This document shows, piece by piece, positions 31,821 through 39,877 of a stretch of 39,877 nt of DNA; positions within the stretch are counted from its first letter, which is position 1, and each line of letters begins with the position of its first letter. The stretch spans positions 1-39,877 of the forward strand of contig JAFUZJ010000007.1 in assembly GCA_017476665.1 (NCBI GenBank), in the 5' to 3' direction. A model generated the notes under the pieces. It was not told the DNA's origin. It was given only the letters and a program-made list of their open reading frames with translations, and searched no databases. Made by a program: the position numbers and the translations under genes. The stretch comes from Lachnospiraceae bacterium. GTDB lineage: Bacteria; Bacillota; Clostridia; Lachnospirales; Lachnospiraceae.

Positions 31821-32942
31821 ATGGGAAAAAAGAAAAAATACGCCTGCTGGCTGTGTAGTGTGCCAGGCGTGGGAGATAAGACAATTGCAAAATTACGGCA
31901 ACTATGTCCTGATGCGGAGGGGATATACAGGGGCGGAGAAAAATTGTGGAAGCAAATACTGAATGAAAAACAAATGAATGAAATTCGGAAATTTGCAGAA
32001 AAAGCAGACCCTGACGAGGTGTTCGGGAGACTGGCTGCCCAGGATATCCACTTTGTATCGCTGGAAGAACATGAATATCCCGGGCGGCTGCGGGATATTT
32101 CGGATCCGCCGTACGGATTGTTTTACCGGGGAAGGCTGCCGGATCGAGAGACATTGGCGGTGGCCGTGATCGGAGCAAGGGAATGTTCTGCTTATGGAAA
32201 CTATGTGGCGCAGGGAATCGGTGTGGCGCTGGGGGAGAATCAGGTGCAGGTGATCAGCGGTATGGCAAGAGGAATTGACGGGATCAGTCAGGCGGCGGCA
32301 CTGGATGCAGGCGGCTGTTCATTTGGCGTGCTGGGATGCGGCGTGGATATCTGTTACCCAAAATCAAATCAGCCTCTGTATGAAGAATTGTGTGAGAAAG
32401 GCGGCATCATTTCGGCTTATCCGCCGGGCACGGAGCCGAGACCGCAGAATTTTCCGCCCAGAAACAGGATCGTCAGCGGGCTGGCGGATGCGTTGATCGT
32501 GGTGGAGGCAAGGAATAAGAGCGGCACTTTGATCACAGTGGATATGGCGCTGGAACAGGGAAGGGAAGTTTATGTGGTGCCGGGAAGGGTGACGGACAGG
32601 CTCAGCGACGGATGCAACCGGCTGCTGAAGCAGGGGGCCGGTGTCTTTCTGTCTCCGGAGGATTTCCTGCGGGAAATCGGAGCCGGGAGGATTGACAGCG
32701 GAAAAATGCTGGAGGTACCCAGGAAAAAAATGATGCTGGAGCCCAGAATGCAGGCGGTCTATCAGACGCTCGCGCCGGAACCGCAGAGCGTGGAGAAAAT
32801 TTGGGAAAAGATAACGGAAAAAACCAGAATTTCACAGCAGGAACTGATGCCTTTACTGATGCGGTTATGCATGGAAAATCTGGCAGTTCAGGTCACACCC
32901 GGAAACTTTGCGCTGTTGCAATTTAGTCCAAATCAGGTATAA
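31821..32942 (+). CDS. dprA: DNA-processing protein DprA
   Basis: DprA (Smf) protects incoming single-stranded DNA and loads RecA in transformation. The 373-residue product has an N-terminal helix-hairpin-helix/SAM-like region (LCSVPGVGDKTIAKLRQL), the Rossmann-like core (VAVIGARECSAYG, VISGMARGIDGISQAAALDAGG, GVLGCGVDICYP, SGTLITVDMALEQGREVYVVPG) and a C-terminal winged-helix region. I start at 31821 because GGAGG lies 5 bases upstream. The ispG promoter overlaps its stop codon. Confidence 0.94.
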   Translation: MGKKKKYACWLCSVPGVGDKTIAKLRQLCPDAEGIYRGGEKLWKQILNEKQMNEIRKFAEKADPDEVFGRLAAQDIHFVSLEEHEYPGRLRDISDPPYGLFYRGRLPDRETLAVAVIGARECSAYGNYVAQGIGVALGENQVQVISGMARGIDGISQAAALDAGGCSFGVLGCGVDICYPKSNQPLYEELCEKGGIISAYPPGTEPRPQNFPPRNRIVSGLADALIVVEARNKSGTLITVDMALEQGREVYVVPGRVTDRLSDGCNRLLKQGAGVFLSPEDFLREIGAGRIDSGKMLEVPRKKMMLEPRMQAVYQTLAPEPQSVEKIWEKITEKTRISQQELMPLLMRLCMENLAVQVTPGNFALLQFSPNQV

Positions 32943-32943
32943 T
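32916..32943 (+). promoter_or_regulatory. Promoter of ispG-polC
   Basis: TTGCAA (32916-32921) and TATAAT (32938-32943), 16-base spacing, overlapping the dprA stop. Confidence 0.65.
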
Positions 32944-32988
32944 GAAAAGAGGATAAATGGGTACAGACAGGAAGAGGAGGAGATCGCG

Positions 32989-34089
32989 ATGCAGCAGATT
33001 TTTACGGGGGAGCAGAGTGCCCCGTTTCGGAGTCTTACGAGGAAAGTGCAGATTGGCGACAGGGTGATTGGCGGCGGAAATCCGGTGTTGATCCAGTCGA
33101 TGACGAATACAAAGACGGAGGATGTGCAGGCGACGGTGGCGCAGATCCTGGAGTTGGAGCGGGCAGGCTGTGAGATCATCCGCTGTACGGTGCCCACTGC
33201 GGACGCGGCGAAAGCAATCGCCGAGATTAAAAAGCAGATTCATATCCCATTGGTGGCGGATATTCATTTTGACTATCGTATGGCAATCGCGGCCATGGAG
33301 AACGGGGCGGATAAGATCCGTATCAATCCCGGAAACATCGGCAGCACAGACCGGGTAAAAGCGGTTGTAGATGTGGCGAAGGAGCGGAACATCCCGATCC
33401 GGGTGGGAGTGAACAGCGGATCGTTAGAGAAGCACCTGGTGGAGAAGTATGGCGGTGTGACGGCGGCGGGAATTGTGGAGAGCGCGCTGGACAAGGTACA
33501 TATGATTGAAGATATGGATTACGATAATCTGGTGATCAGCATCAAGTCCTCGGATGTGCTGATGTGCGTGGAGGCACATGAATTGCTGGCGCAGGCGCTT
33601 CAAAAGGAGAAAACGATCTATCCGCTGCATGTGGGGATCACGGAGTCAGGGACGGTGGCCAGCGGCAATATCAAGTCCGCGATCGGACTGGGCATGATCT
33701 TGGGGCAGGGCATCGGAGATACGATCCGGGTGTCCCTGACGGGAAATCCCGTGGAGGAGATCAAATCGGCAAAATTGATCCTGCGGACGCTGGGGCTGCG
33801 CAAGGGTGGCATCGAGGTGGTGTCCTGCCCGACCTGCGGGCGGACACAGATCGATCTGATCGGGCTGGCGACCAAGGTGGAGAAGCTGGTGGAGGATTAT
33901 CCGCTGGATATCAAGGTGGCTGTCATGGGCTGCGTGGTGAACGGACCGGGAGAGGCAAAAGAGGCGGATCTGGGCGTGGCCGGCGGCATCGGCGAAGGCA
34001 TTCTGATCAAGCACGGAGAAATTGTGCGCAAGATGCCGGAGAGTGAGCTCTTGGGCGCATTGAAAGAAGAATTGGATCATTGGGTATGA
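32989..34089 (+). CDS. ispG: 4-hydroxy-3-methylbut-2-enyl diphosphate synthase IspG
   Basis: IspG (GcpE) is the penultimate enzyme of the MEP isoprenoid pathway, turning methylerythritol cyclodiphosphate into HMBPP with a 4Fe-4S cluster. The 366-residue product has VLIQSMTNTKTEDVQATV, INPGNIGS, GVNSGSLEKHL and the cluster region SCPTCGRTQ ... MGCVVNGPGEA. Length fits the short bacterial form. I start at 32989 with GGAGGAG upstream. Its TGA overlaps the polC ATG; ispG next to polC is a common Firmicutes order. Confidence 0.96.
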   Translation: MQQIFTGEQSAPFRSLTRKVQIGDRVIGGGNPVLIQSMTNTKTEDVQATVAQILELERAGCEIIRCTVPTADAAKAIAEIKKQIHIPLVADIHFDYRMAIAAMENGADKIRINPGNIGSTDRVKAVVDVAKERNIPIRVGVNSGSLEKHLVEKYGGVTAAGIVESALDKVHMIEDMDYDNLVISIKSSDVLMCVEAHELLAQALQKEKTIYPLHVGITESGTVASGNIKSAIGLGMILGQGIGDTIRVSLTGNPVEEIKSAKLILRTLGLRKGGIEVVSCPTCGRTQIDLIGLATKVEKLVEDYPLDIKVAVMGCVVNGPGEAKEADLGVAGGIGEGILIKHGEIVRKMPESELLGALKEELDHWV

Positions 34090-37000
34090 ACAAACCGTTT
34101 TTGGAAGTATTTCCGACATTAAAACTGAATCAGACGCTGCAGGATCTGATGGGGCAGACGGAGGTGGAGAAGATCACTTCACCGAAAAGCAGGGATTTCC
34201 TGCGCATTTATCTGTTCAGCACAAGACTGATCCAAAAGGCGGATATTTTTACGACCGAGCAGGAGATCGCACGCCAGTTGTTTCCGCGCGCGGGGCTGCA
34301 GGTCAAGATTTACGAACATTTTGCGCTTTCTTCCCAGTATAATGCAGAAAAGCTTCTGGAACTGTATAAGGACAGTATCCTGCTGGAACTGCAGACGCAT
34401 GACCATATTATGTACAGTGCGTTCAAGAAGGCGGATATCACCTATCCTGAGGAGGGAGTGGTACTGTTTACGCTGGAGGACACTGTGCTGGTGAAGGCCA
34501 AAGAGGAAGAGCTGATGCGGATCCTGGAGAAGATCCTGGTGGAGCGCTGCGGGCTGGAAGTGGCGGTGAAGGCTGCTTATAAAGAAGTGCAGACAGGAAA
34601 GTTTGCAAAGGAAGATCAGATCCGGCTGCAGCTTAGGGTGCATGAGATTGAGAAGCGGCTGGGGATCGGTGCAGCGGACGGAGCCGAGGAGCAGTTCCTG
34701 GAGGCGGATGCGGCAGAGAGCGGTTCGGGCGCTGTGGAAGCCGGTAAGGAGGAAAAAGCAGCTGCAGGAGCGGCAATGATCGGAGGCGTAGCGGCCGGCG
34801 GCGAGAATATGGTGATGGGCACGGAGAGCGGCAAGCGGGGCAGCAAAGCGGCCGGCGGTGCGGGCAAAGAAGGAAGCGGAAAGGCCGGCAAGGCCGGTGG
34901 CAAAGCGGCCGGCGGTGCGGCAAAAGGCGGATTCGGCAAGGGGCGCGATTTTGGCGGCAGTGTGCGCCGCAGCGACAATCCGGATGTGCTCTACGGCAGG
35001 GATTTTGAAGAGGAGCCCATGCGGATCGAGGAGCTCATCGGCGAGCTCGGCGAGGTGGTGATCCGCGGTAAGATCCTGAATTTTGACAAGCGGGAGATTA
35101 AGAATGAGAAGACCATTCTGATCTTTGATCTGACGGACTTCACGGATACCATGACGGTGAAGATGTTCGTGCGCAACGACCAGGTGAAGGAGATCACGGA
35201 CAGCATCAAGCCCGGGGCTTTTATCAAGGTCAAGGGTATCTGTATGACGGATAAATTTGACCATGAGTTGACCATCGGGTCCATAGCGGGTATTAAGAAA
35301 ATCCCGGATTTCACCGTGAGCCGGATGGATTTTGCGCCCAGAAAGCGGGTGGAGCTGCATTGTCACACCAAGATGAGCGATATGGACGGCGTGTCCGAGG
35401 TGAAGGATATCGTAAAATGCGCGTACAAATGGGGGCATCGGGCGATCGCGGTGACGGATCACGGCGTGGTGCAGGCGTTTACGGATGCTAACCACCTCTG
35501 GGACGATCTCTGGAAAGCGGAGAAGGGCAAGCGCAAGGAGAATGGGGACGAAAACCCGGACAAGCAGGATTTCTTCAAAATTTTATACGGTGTGGAAGCG
35601 TATCTGGTGGACGATCTGAAGGAGATCGTCACCGGAGATCAGGGGCAGACGCTGCAGGATGATTTTGTGGTGTTTGATATCGAGACTACGGGATTTTCAC
35701 CGGTGAACAACCGCATCATCGAGATCGGGGCGGTAAAGGTCAGCGGAGGCGAGATTGTGGACCGGTATTCCACTTTTGTGAACCCGGATGTGCCGATCCC
35801 TTTTGAAATCGAGAAGCTGACCCACATCAAGGACGAGATGGTGATGGATTCCCCGCAGATCGATGTGATCCTGCCGCAGTTTCTGGCGTTCTGCGACGGC
35901 TGCGTTATGGTGGCGCACAATGCCAATTTTGATATGAGCTTTATCATGGAAAATTGCAGGCGGCTTGGGTACCCTTCCGAGTTTACCTATGTAGATACCA
36001 TGAATACGGCCAGGATCCTGTTGCCGAATCAGGCGAAGCATACGCTGGATGCGGTGGCGAAGACGCTGAATGTGGTGTTGGAGAGCCATCATCGGGCGGT
36101 GGATGATGCGGAATGTACCGCGCATATTTTTGTGAAGTTTATCAAGATGCTGGCGGAAGAACATCAAGTGACGACGCTGGCGGAACTGAATGCCATGGGG
36201 ACGAACAGCGTGGATCTGGTGCAGAAGCTGTTTCCTTATCATGCCATCATTCTGGCGAAAAATGATCTGGGGCGGATCAATCTGTACCGGCTGATCAGTG
36301 AGTCCCATCTGACTTATTTTAAGAAAGTGCCGCGGATTCCCAAGAGTCTGGTGGAGAAGTACAGGGAGGGACTGATCCTGGGCAGCGCCTGCGAGGCGGG
36401 AGAGCTGTATCGGGCGCTTTTGGACGGGCAGTCGGATATTCAGATTGCAAGACTGGTGAATTTCTATGATTATCTGGAGATCCAGCCGGTGGGCAACAAT
36501 GCCTTTATGATCGAGTCGGACAAGTTCCGGGACATTCAGTCGGAGGAAGATATCCGAAATGTGAATCGTCGGGTTGTGGCGCTGGGCGAGCAGTTCCATA
36601 AGCCTGTGGTGGCGACCTGCGATGTGCATTTTCTGAATCCTGAGGATGAGGTGTACCGCCGGATCATCATGGCGGGAAAGGGCTTTGACGACGCGGACAA
36701 CCAGGCGCCGCTGTATCTGCACACCACGGAGGAGATGCTGGAGGAGTTTTCCTATCTGGGGAGCGACAAGGCGTATGAGGTGGTGGTGACCAACACCAAT
36801 ATGATCGCGGATATGATCGAGACCATCGCGCCGGTGCGGCCGGACAAGTGTCCGCCGGTGATCCCGGACAGCGACAAGACGCTGCGGGAGATCTGTTATA
36901 ACAGGGCCCATGAGATTTACGGTCCAGAACTGCCGGCCATCGTGGAGGAGCGGCTGGAGAGAGAGCTGAATTCCATTATTGGAAACGGATTCGCCGTGAT

Positions 37001-38762
37001 GTATATCATTGCCCAGAAGCTGGTGTGGAAATCCGTGGAGGACGGTTACCTGGTGGGCTCCCGAGGAAGCGTGGGCAGCTCCTTTGTGGCGACCATGGCG
37101 GGGATCACGGAGGTGAATCCGCTGAGTCCCCATTATTATTGCAGTGAGTGCCACTATGTGGATTTTGATGAGGAAGATGTATTGGCCTACGCCGGTAAGG
37201 CGGGCGTGGATATGCCGGATAAGAACTGTCCGGTCTGCGGGGCGCCGCTACATAAGGACGGATTTGATATTCCCTTTGAGACGTTCCTGGGATTCAAGGG
37301 GGACAAGGAACCGGATATTGACCTGAATTTCTCGGGAGAGTATCAGTCCAAGGCGCATAAATACACGGAGGTGATCTTCGGCGCAGGGCAGACGTTCCGG
37401 GCCGGGACCATCGCGACTCTGGCGGATAAGACCGCATACGGCTATGTGAAGAATTATTATGAGGAGCGGGGACAGCACAAGCGCGCCAGCGAGATCAACC
37501 GGATCACGGCGGGCTGTACGGGAGTGCGCAGGAGTACAGGGCAGCATCCCGGCGGTATCGTGGTATTGCCCTTCGGGCAGGATATCAACTCCTTTACGCC
37601 GGTGCAGCATCCGGCCAACGATATGGAGACCAGCACGATCACCACACATTTTGATTATCACTCCATCGATCACAACCTGCTGAAACTGGATATTCTGGGA
37701 CACGATGATCCCACCATGATCCGTATGCTGCAGGATATGACGGGAGTGGACCCGCTGACGATCCCGTTAGACGGAAAAGATGTGATGAGCCTGTTCCAGA
37801 ACACCGACGCACTGGGGATCACGCCGGACCAGATCGGCGGAACGCCGTTGGGAGCGCTGGGGATCCCGGAGTTTGGTACGGATTTTGCCATGCAGATGGT
37901 GATCGAGGCGGCGCCCACATCCTTCTCGGATCTGGTGCGTATCGCGGGACTGGCCCATGGGACGGACGTATGGCTGGGCAACGCCCAGGACCTGATCCGC
38001 AGCGGAACGGCGACGATTTCCACCGCAATCTGTACCCGTGACGATATCATGACCTATCTGATCGGCAAGGGCGTGGAGCCCGAGAAGTCCTTTAAGATCA
38101 TGGAGGCGGTGCGAAAAGGCACCGTGGCGAAGGGCAAGTGCGGCAACTGGGAAGAATGGAAGCAGGATATGCTGGATCACGACGTGCCGGAATGGTATGT
38201 GAAGTCCTGTCAGAAGATCATGTATATGTTCCCCAAGGCTCATGCGGCGGCGTATGTCATGATGGCGTGGCGTATCGCGTACTGCAAGATCCACTATCCG
38301 TTGGCGTATTACGGGGCATTTTTCAGTATCCGCGCCAAGGCGTTCTCCTACGAGATCATGTGCCAGGGACAGAAGCATCTGGAAGACATCATGGCGGATT
38401 ATAAGAAGCGTCAGGATACGCTGAGCAACAAGGAGAAGGACGCGCTGGGCGATATGAGGATCGTGCAGGAAATGTATGCGAGAGGGTATGAGTTCATGCC
38501 CATCGATATCTTCCGGGCCAAGTCCAGGGAGTTCCAGATCGTGGACGGTAAGCTGATGCCGTCGTTGAACAGTATTGAAGGTCTGGGCGAAAAGGCGGCG
38601 GACGGCATTGTGGAGGCGGCGAAGGACGGCCCGTTCCTGTCAAGGGACGATTTCAGGGATCGGACTAAGGTGTCCAAGACCATCGTGGATCTGATGGCGA
38701 GTCTGGGGCTTTTGGGAGAACTGCCGGAGTCGAACCAGATCAGTCTGTTCGATTTTGTGTAG
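34086..38762 (+). CDS. polC: DNA polymerase III alpha subunit, PolC type
   Basis: The Gram-positive replicative polymerase. 1558 residues: an N-terminal domain, a Gly/Ala/Lys-rich linker (~200-295), an OB fold (~315-400), a PHP domain from ~421 (ELHCHTKMSDMDG), a DEDD 3'-5' exonuclease from ~525 (FVVFDIETTGFSP ... HNANFDMSF), and the polymerase core with GSRGSVGSSFVA, a zinc-finger insert (CSECHYVDF ... CPVCG, ~1018-1060), EPDIDLNFSGEYQ near 1076 and HAAAYVMMAWRI. The ATG at 34086 overlaps the ispG stop (ATGA), so translation is probably coupled. It has no frameshift and is somewhat longer than B. subtilis PolC (~1437) mainly because of the linker. Confidence 0.97.
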   Translation: MNKPFLEVFPTLKLNQTLQDLMGQTEVEKITSPKSRDFLRIYLFSTRLIQKADIFTTEQEIARQLFPRAGLQVKIYEHFALSSQYNAEKLLELYKDSILLELQTHDHIMYSAFKKADITYPEEGVVLFTLEDTVLVKAKEEELMRILEKILVERCGLEVAVKAAYKEVQTGKFAKEDQIRLQLRVHEIEKRLGIGAADGAEEQFLEADAAESGSGAVEAGKEEKAAAGAAMIGGVAAGGENMVMGTESGKRGSKAAGGAGKEGSGKAGKAGGKAAGGAAKGGFGKGRDFGGSVRRSDNPDVLYGRDFEEEPMRIEELIGELGEVVIRGKILNFDKREIKNEKTILIFDLTDFTDTMTVKMFVRNDQVKEITDSIKPGAFIKVKGICMTDKFDHELTIGSIAGIKKIPDFTVSRMDFAPRKRVELHCHTKMSDMDGVSEVKDIVKCAYKWGHRAIAVTDHGVVQAFTDANHLWDDLWKAEKGKRKENGDENPDKQDFFKILYGVEAYLVDDLKEIVTGDQGQTLQDDFVVFDIETTGFSPVNNRIIEIGAVKVSGGEIVDRYSTFVNPDVPIPFEIEKLTHIKDEMVMDSPQIDVILPQFLAFCDGCVMVAHNANFDMSFIMENCRRLGYPSEFTYVDTMNTARILLPNQAKHTLDAVAKTLNVVLESHHRAVDDAECTAHIFVKFIKMLAEEHQVTTLAELNAMGTNSVDLVQKLFPYHAIILAKNDLGRINLYRLISESHLTYFKKVPRIPKSLVEKYREGLILGSACEAGELYRALLDGQSDIQIARLVNFYDYLEIQPVGNNAFMIESDKFRDIQSEEDIRNVNRRVVALGEQFHKPVVATCDVHFLNPEDEVYRRIIMAGKGFDDADNQAPLYLHTTEEMLEEFSYLGSDKAYEVVVTNTNMIADMIETIAPVRPDKCPPVIPDSDKTLREICYNRAHEIYGPELPAIVEERLERELNSIIGNGFAVMYIIAQKLVWKSVEDGYLVGSRGSVGSSFVATMAGITEVNPLSPHYYCSECHYVDFDEEDVLAYAGKAGVDMPDKNCPVCGAPLHKDGFDIPFETFLGFKGDKEPDIDLNFSGEYQSKAHKYTEVIFGAGQTFRAGTIATLADKTAYGYVKNYYEERGQHKRASEINRITAGCTGVRRSTGQHPGGIVVLPFGQDINSFTPVQHPANDMETSTITTHFDYHSIDHNLLKLDILGHDDPTMIRMLQDMTGVDPLTIPLDGKDVMSLFQNTDALGITPDQIGGTPLGALGIPEFGTDFAMQMVIEAAPTSFSDLVRIAGLAHGTDVWLGNAQDLIRSGTATISTAICTRDDIMTYLIGKGVEPEKSFKIMEAVRKGTVAKGKCGNWEEWKQDMLDHDVPEWYVKSCQKIMYMFPKAHAAAYVMMAWRIAYCKIHYPLAYYGAFFSIRAKAFSYEIMCQGQKHLEDIMADYKKRQDTLSNKEKDALGDMRIVQEMYARGYEFMPIDIFRAKSREFQIVDGKLMPSLNSIEGLGEKAADGIVEAAKDGPFLSRDDFRDRTKVSKTIVDLMASLGLLGELPESNQISLFDFV
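34844..34920 (+). repeat. In-frame direct repeat in the polC linker
   Basis: CAAAGCGGCCGGCGGTGCGG occurs at 34844-34863 and again at 34901-34920, 57 bases (19 codons) apart, within sequence encoding Lys-Ala-Gly repeats. It suggests expansion by slippage or unequal recombination. Confidence 0.85.
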
Positions 38763-38821
38763 ACTGAAAAGGTTAATAAATGCATTTATAAATTTAATTT
38801 TACAAATTTTCAAAAAAGTGC

Positions 38822-38850
38822 TTGCAATTTGTTCGGACATGTTGTATAGT
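38822..38850 (+). promoter_or_regulatory. tRNA-Glu promoter
   Basis: TTGCAA (38822-38827), 17-base spacer and TATAGT (38845-38850), 43 bases upstream of the tRNA. Confidence 0.75.
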
Positions 38851-38851
38851 A

Positions 38852-38890
38852 TACAAGTACCGCAGTTGAAACAGGACTTTGGTACTTGTA
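38852..38890 (+). repeat. Inverted repeat in the tRNA-Glu 5' leader
   Basis: TACAAGTACC (38852-38861) and GGTACTTGTA (38881-38890) are perfectly complementary, leaving a 19-base loop, and end 3 bases before the mature tRNA. The pre-tRNA leader would fold into a 10-bp hairpin near the RNase P cut site. Confidence 0.75.
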
Positions 38891-38893
38891 AAT

Positions 38894-38965
38894 GGCTGAT
38901 TGGTCAAGCGGTTAAGACGCCGCCCTCTCACGGCGGAAACAGGGGTTCGATTCCCCTATCAGCTG
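38894..38965 (+). tRNA. tRNA-Glu (anticodon CTC)
   Basis: A 72-base cloverleaf: acceptor GGCTGAT/ATCAGCT (with a terminal G-U pair) and discriminator G, D arm with GGTCAAGCGGTTAA, anticodon stem CCGCC/GGCGG with loop CTCTCAC (anticodon CTC), T arm AGGGG-TTCGATT-CCCCT. No CCA is encoded. It closely follows the usual Clostridia tRNA-Glu(TTC) pattern with one change in the anticodon. Confidence 0.93.
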
Positions 38966-38969
38966 CTCA

Positions 38970-38992
38970 AAAGCTCCGGCGAGCGGAGCTTT
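38970..38992 (+). terminator. Hairpin after tRNA-Glu
   Basis: AAAGCTCCG (38970-38978) pairs with CGGAGCTTT (38984-38992) around a 5-base loop; the following T run is short. Confidence 0.55.
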
Positions 38993-39020
38993 AAATGAAT
39001 AGCCCAACCCTGAAGAAGTG

Positions 39021-39049
39021 TTGAAACAGATTTGTTTCAATGCTTTTTT
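39021..39049 (+). terminator. Intrinsic terminator downstream of tRNA-Glu
   Basis: TTGAAACA (39021-39028), 4-base loop, TGTTTCAA (39033-39040), then TGCTTTTTT. Confidence 0.85.
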
Positions 39050-39080
39050 AATTATTATGCTGTCTGATAATAAAAAGAAA

Positions 39081-39109
39081 TTGACAAGTAATAAAAATGA
39101 CATTATAAT
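39081..39109 (+). promoter_or_regulatory. Perfect consensus promoter of the Rpn-like gene
   Basis: TTGACA (39081-39086), exactly 17 bases, TATAAT (39104-39109). Transcription would start near 39116, giving a leader of about 145 bases. Confidence 0.9.
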
Positions 39110-39115
39110 AGCACT

Positions 39116-39260
39116 ATAAAGAATTTCAAGTGCATGTCCGGCGTATCGCCTTATTTCACTTTGAAGCAAAAACGAATAATAGATGTGTGGCAGGGCGGAT
39201 GCGGGATGCTTTACGTTTTTGGGTGTTTCATAGAGACCTCCTGCACAGAAGGGGAGGTTT
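39116..39260 (+). promoter_or_regulatory. Structured leader of the Rpn-like gene
   Basis: Three pairings are visible. AAGTG/CACTT (39128-39132 with 39158-39162) closes over GGCG-TAT-CGCC. AAAAACG (39168-39174) pairs with CGTTTTT (39214-39220). ACCTCC just upstream pairs with GGAGGT (39253-39258), hiding the ribosome site GGGGAGG next to the ATG at 39261. It fits no riboswitch class I know. Confidence 0.55.
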
Positions 39261-39877
39261 ATGGCACAAAAAGACTTGACACAGAAAAATCTGGAGGCGT
39301 ATCCGGATGTATTTGCAGATGTATTAAATGCATTGTATTACAATGGCAGGCAGGTGATCAGAGAAGAGGAGCTTCTGCCTGCACCGACAGAGGGCTTTTA
39401 TCCCGGGGGAGGTATTATTCTTAAGAACCAGTTTCAGGATGTGAGCATGTATCTGATCAGGAACGGACAGGTCAGGATGAGATATATGTTCGAAAATCAG
39501 ACAAAGCCGGAGCGTAAAATGGTATTGCGCAAGGCGGGGTATGAAGGCGCGATTTATCGCAGGCAATTGGAAGAGAAGACCATTTATCCGGTAGCAGGAA
39601 CCGTGCTCTACTGGGGAAAAGGGCATTGGCACTCGCCGCGCAGTCTGCGGGAGCTGTTTGCAGAGAGCTTTGAGGATCATGCGATAAAAGAGATGGAGGA
39701 TCATGTGGACGATATCCGTATGGATGTGTTTGAGATGACAGGGCTTCCGGCGGATGTCAGAAAACGATTTCGTAGTGATATGAGAGTCATAGTAGATTAT
39801 CTGGCGGAGGGAAAGGATTATGATCCGGGAGACCGGGTGATCCGGCATCCGGAGGCGTTCTTATGGATGTTATATGC
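39261..39877 (+). CDS. Rpn-family recombination-promoting nuclease/putative transposase, 3' truncated
   Basis: 205 residues are visible and the frame is still open at the window end. The beginning (QKNLEAYPDVFADVLNALYYNG) and the following region (NQFQDVSMYLIRNGQVRMRYMFENQT) match the Rpn/PD-(D/E)XK nuclease family common in Lachnospiraceae, with Asp in QDVSM and Glu in FENQT as likely catalytic residues. Rpn proteins are DNA endonucleases linked to RecA-independent recombination; many copies per genome are usual. A GGGGAGG ribosome site sits 4 bases before the ATG and may be masked by a hairpin. Confidence 0.75.
   Translation, partial: MAQKDLTQKNLEAYPDVFADVLNALYYNGRQVIREEELLPAPTEGFYPGGGIILKNQFQDVSMYLIRNGQVRMRYMFENQTKPERKMVLRKAGYEGAIYRRQLEEKTIYPVAGTVLYWGKGHWHSPRSLRELFAESFEDHAIKEMEDHVDDIRMDVFEMTGLPADVRKRFRSDMRVIVDYLAEGKDYDPGDRVIRHPEAFLWMLY

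Noticed and set aside
35697-37154. 485-residue minus-strand frame opposite polC
   Set aside because: Antisense shadow within a conserved polymerase gene; no ribosome site and no known motif.
1-39877. CRISPR array or integrated prophage
   Set aside because: No regularly spaced repeats, integrase or phage structural genes were seen; most of the window is conserved housekeeping sequence.

Overview
The window looks like a chromosomal segment of an endospore-forming Clostridia bacterium, most likely Lachnospiraceae (Clostridium cluster XIVa). The basis is PolC-type replicative polymerase, gpr, spoIIP, sigK, a SpoVB-like flippase and a YlmC/YmxH protein, strong AGGAGG ribosome sites, and moderately high GC. 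No rRNA, CRISPR array or complete mobile element is visible; one tRNA is present. The assignment is by recognition of protein families, with no database search.

Left part (1-3120): an accessory patch. A partial unrecognised gene is followed by a compact convergent locus (649-975) that I read as a type I toxin-antitoxin pair: a 30-residue holin-like membrane peptide on the minus strand and a ~98-nt RNA on the plus strand sharing a bidirectional terminator. Next come wreckage of two type II toxin-antitoxin operons (Phd/YefM-like antitoxins with toxin stubs), an AT-rich frameshifted pseudogene and an MNT-like nucleotidyltransferase.

2876-10215: mainly housekeeping genes. These are a YlmC/YmxH protein, nrdR, a SpoVB-family flippase (minus), a small membrane protein coupled to mnmA (tRNA 2-thiouridylase), an unknown gene, and a minus-strand operon of DUF1624 membrane acyltransferase, PHP phosphatase (HisJ-like) and glycerol-1-phosphate dehydrogenase-like enzyme.

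10314-17800: a central-carbon block, gap-pgk-tpiA, then an orphan sugar-binding lipoprotein with a membrane HD-GYP protein, then a phosphofructokinase with PPi-type signatures. The binding protein plus HD-GYP pair has no permeases and may be an extracellular solute sensor for cyclic-di-GMP turnover.

17864-28273: a zinc-ribbon/TPM-domain pair, rpsT (TTG start), gpr-spoIIP, a Y-family polymerase with an overlapping YolD-like gene, lepA-hemW, and sigK without an obvious pro-sequence.

28277-38762: pilT, comM (yifB) and dprA (competence-related, with a frameshifted foreign gene between comM and dprA), then ispG overlapping polC. PolC carries a Gly/Ala/Lys-rich low-complexity linker with an internal DNA repeat. 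The right end has tRNA-Glu(CTC) and, behind a consensus promoter and a ~145-nt structured leader, an Rpn-family nuclease that runs off the window.
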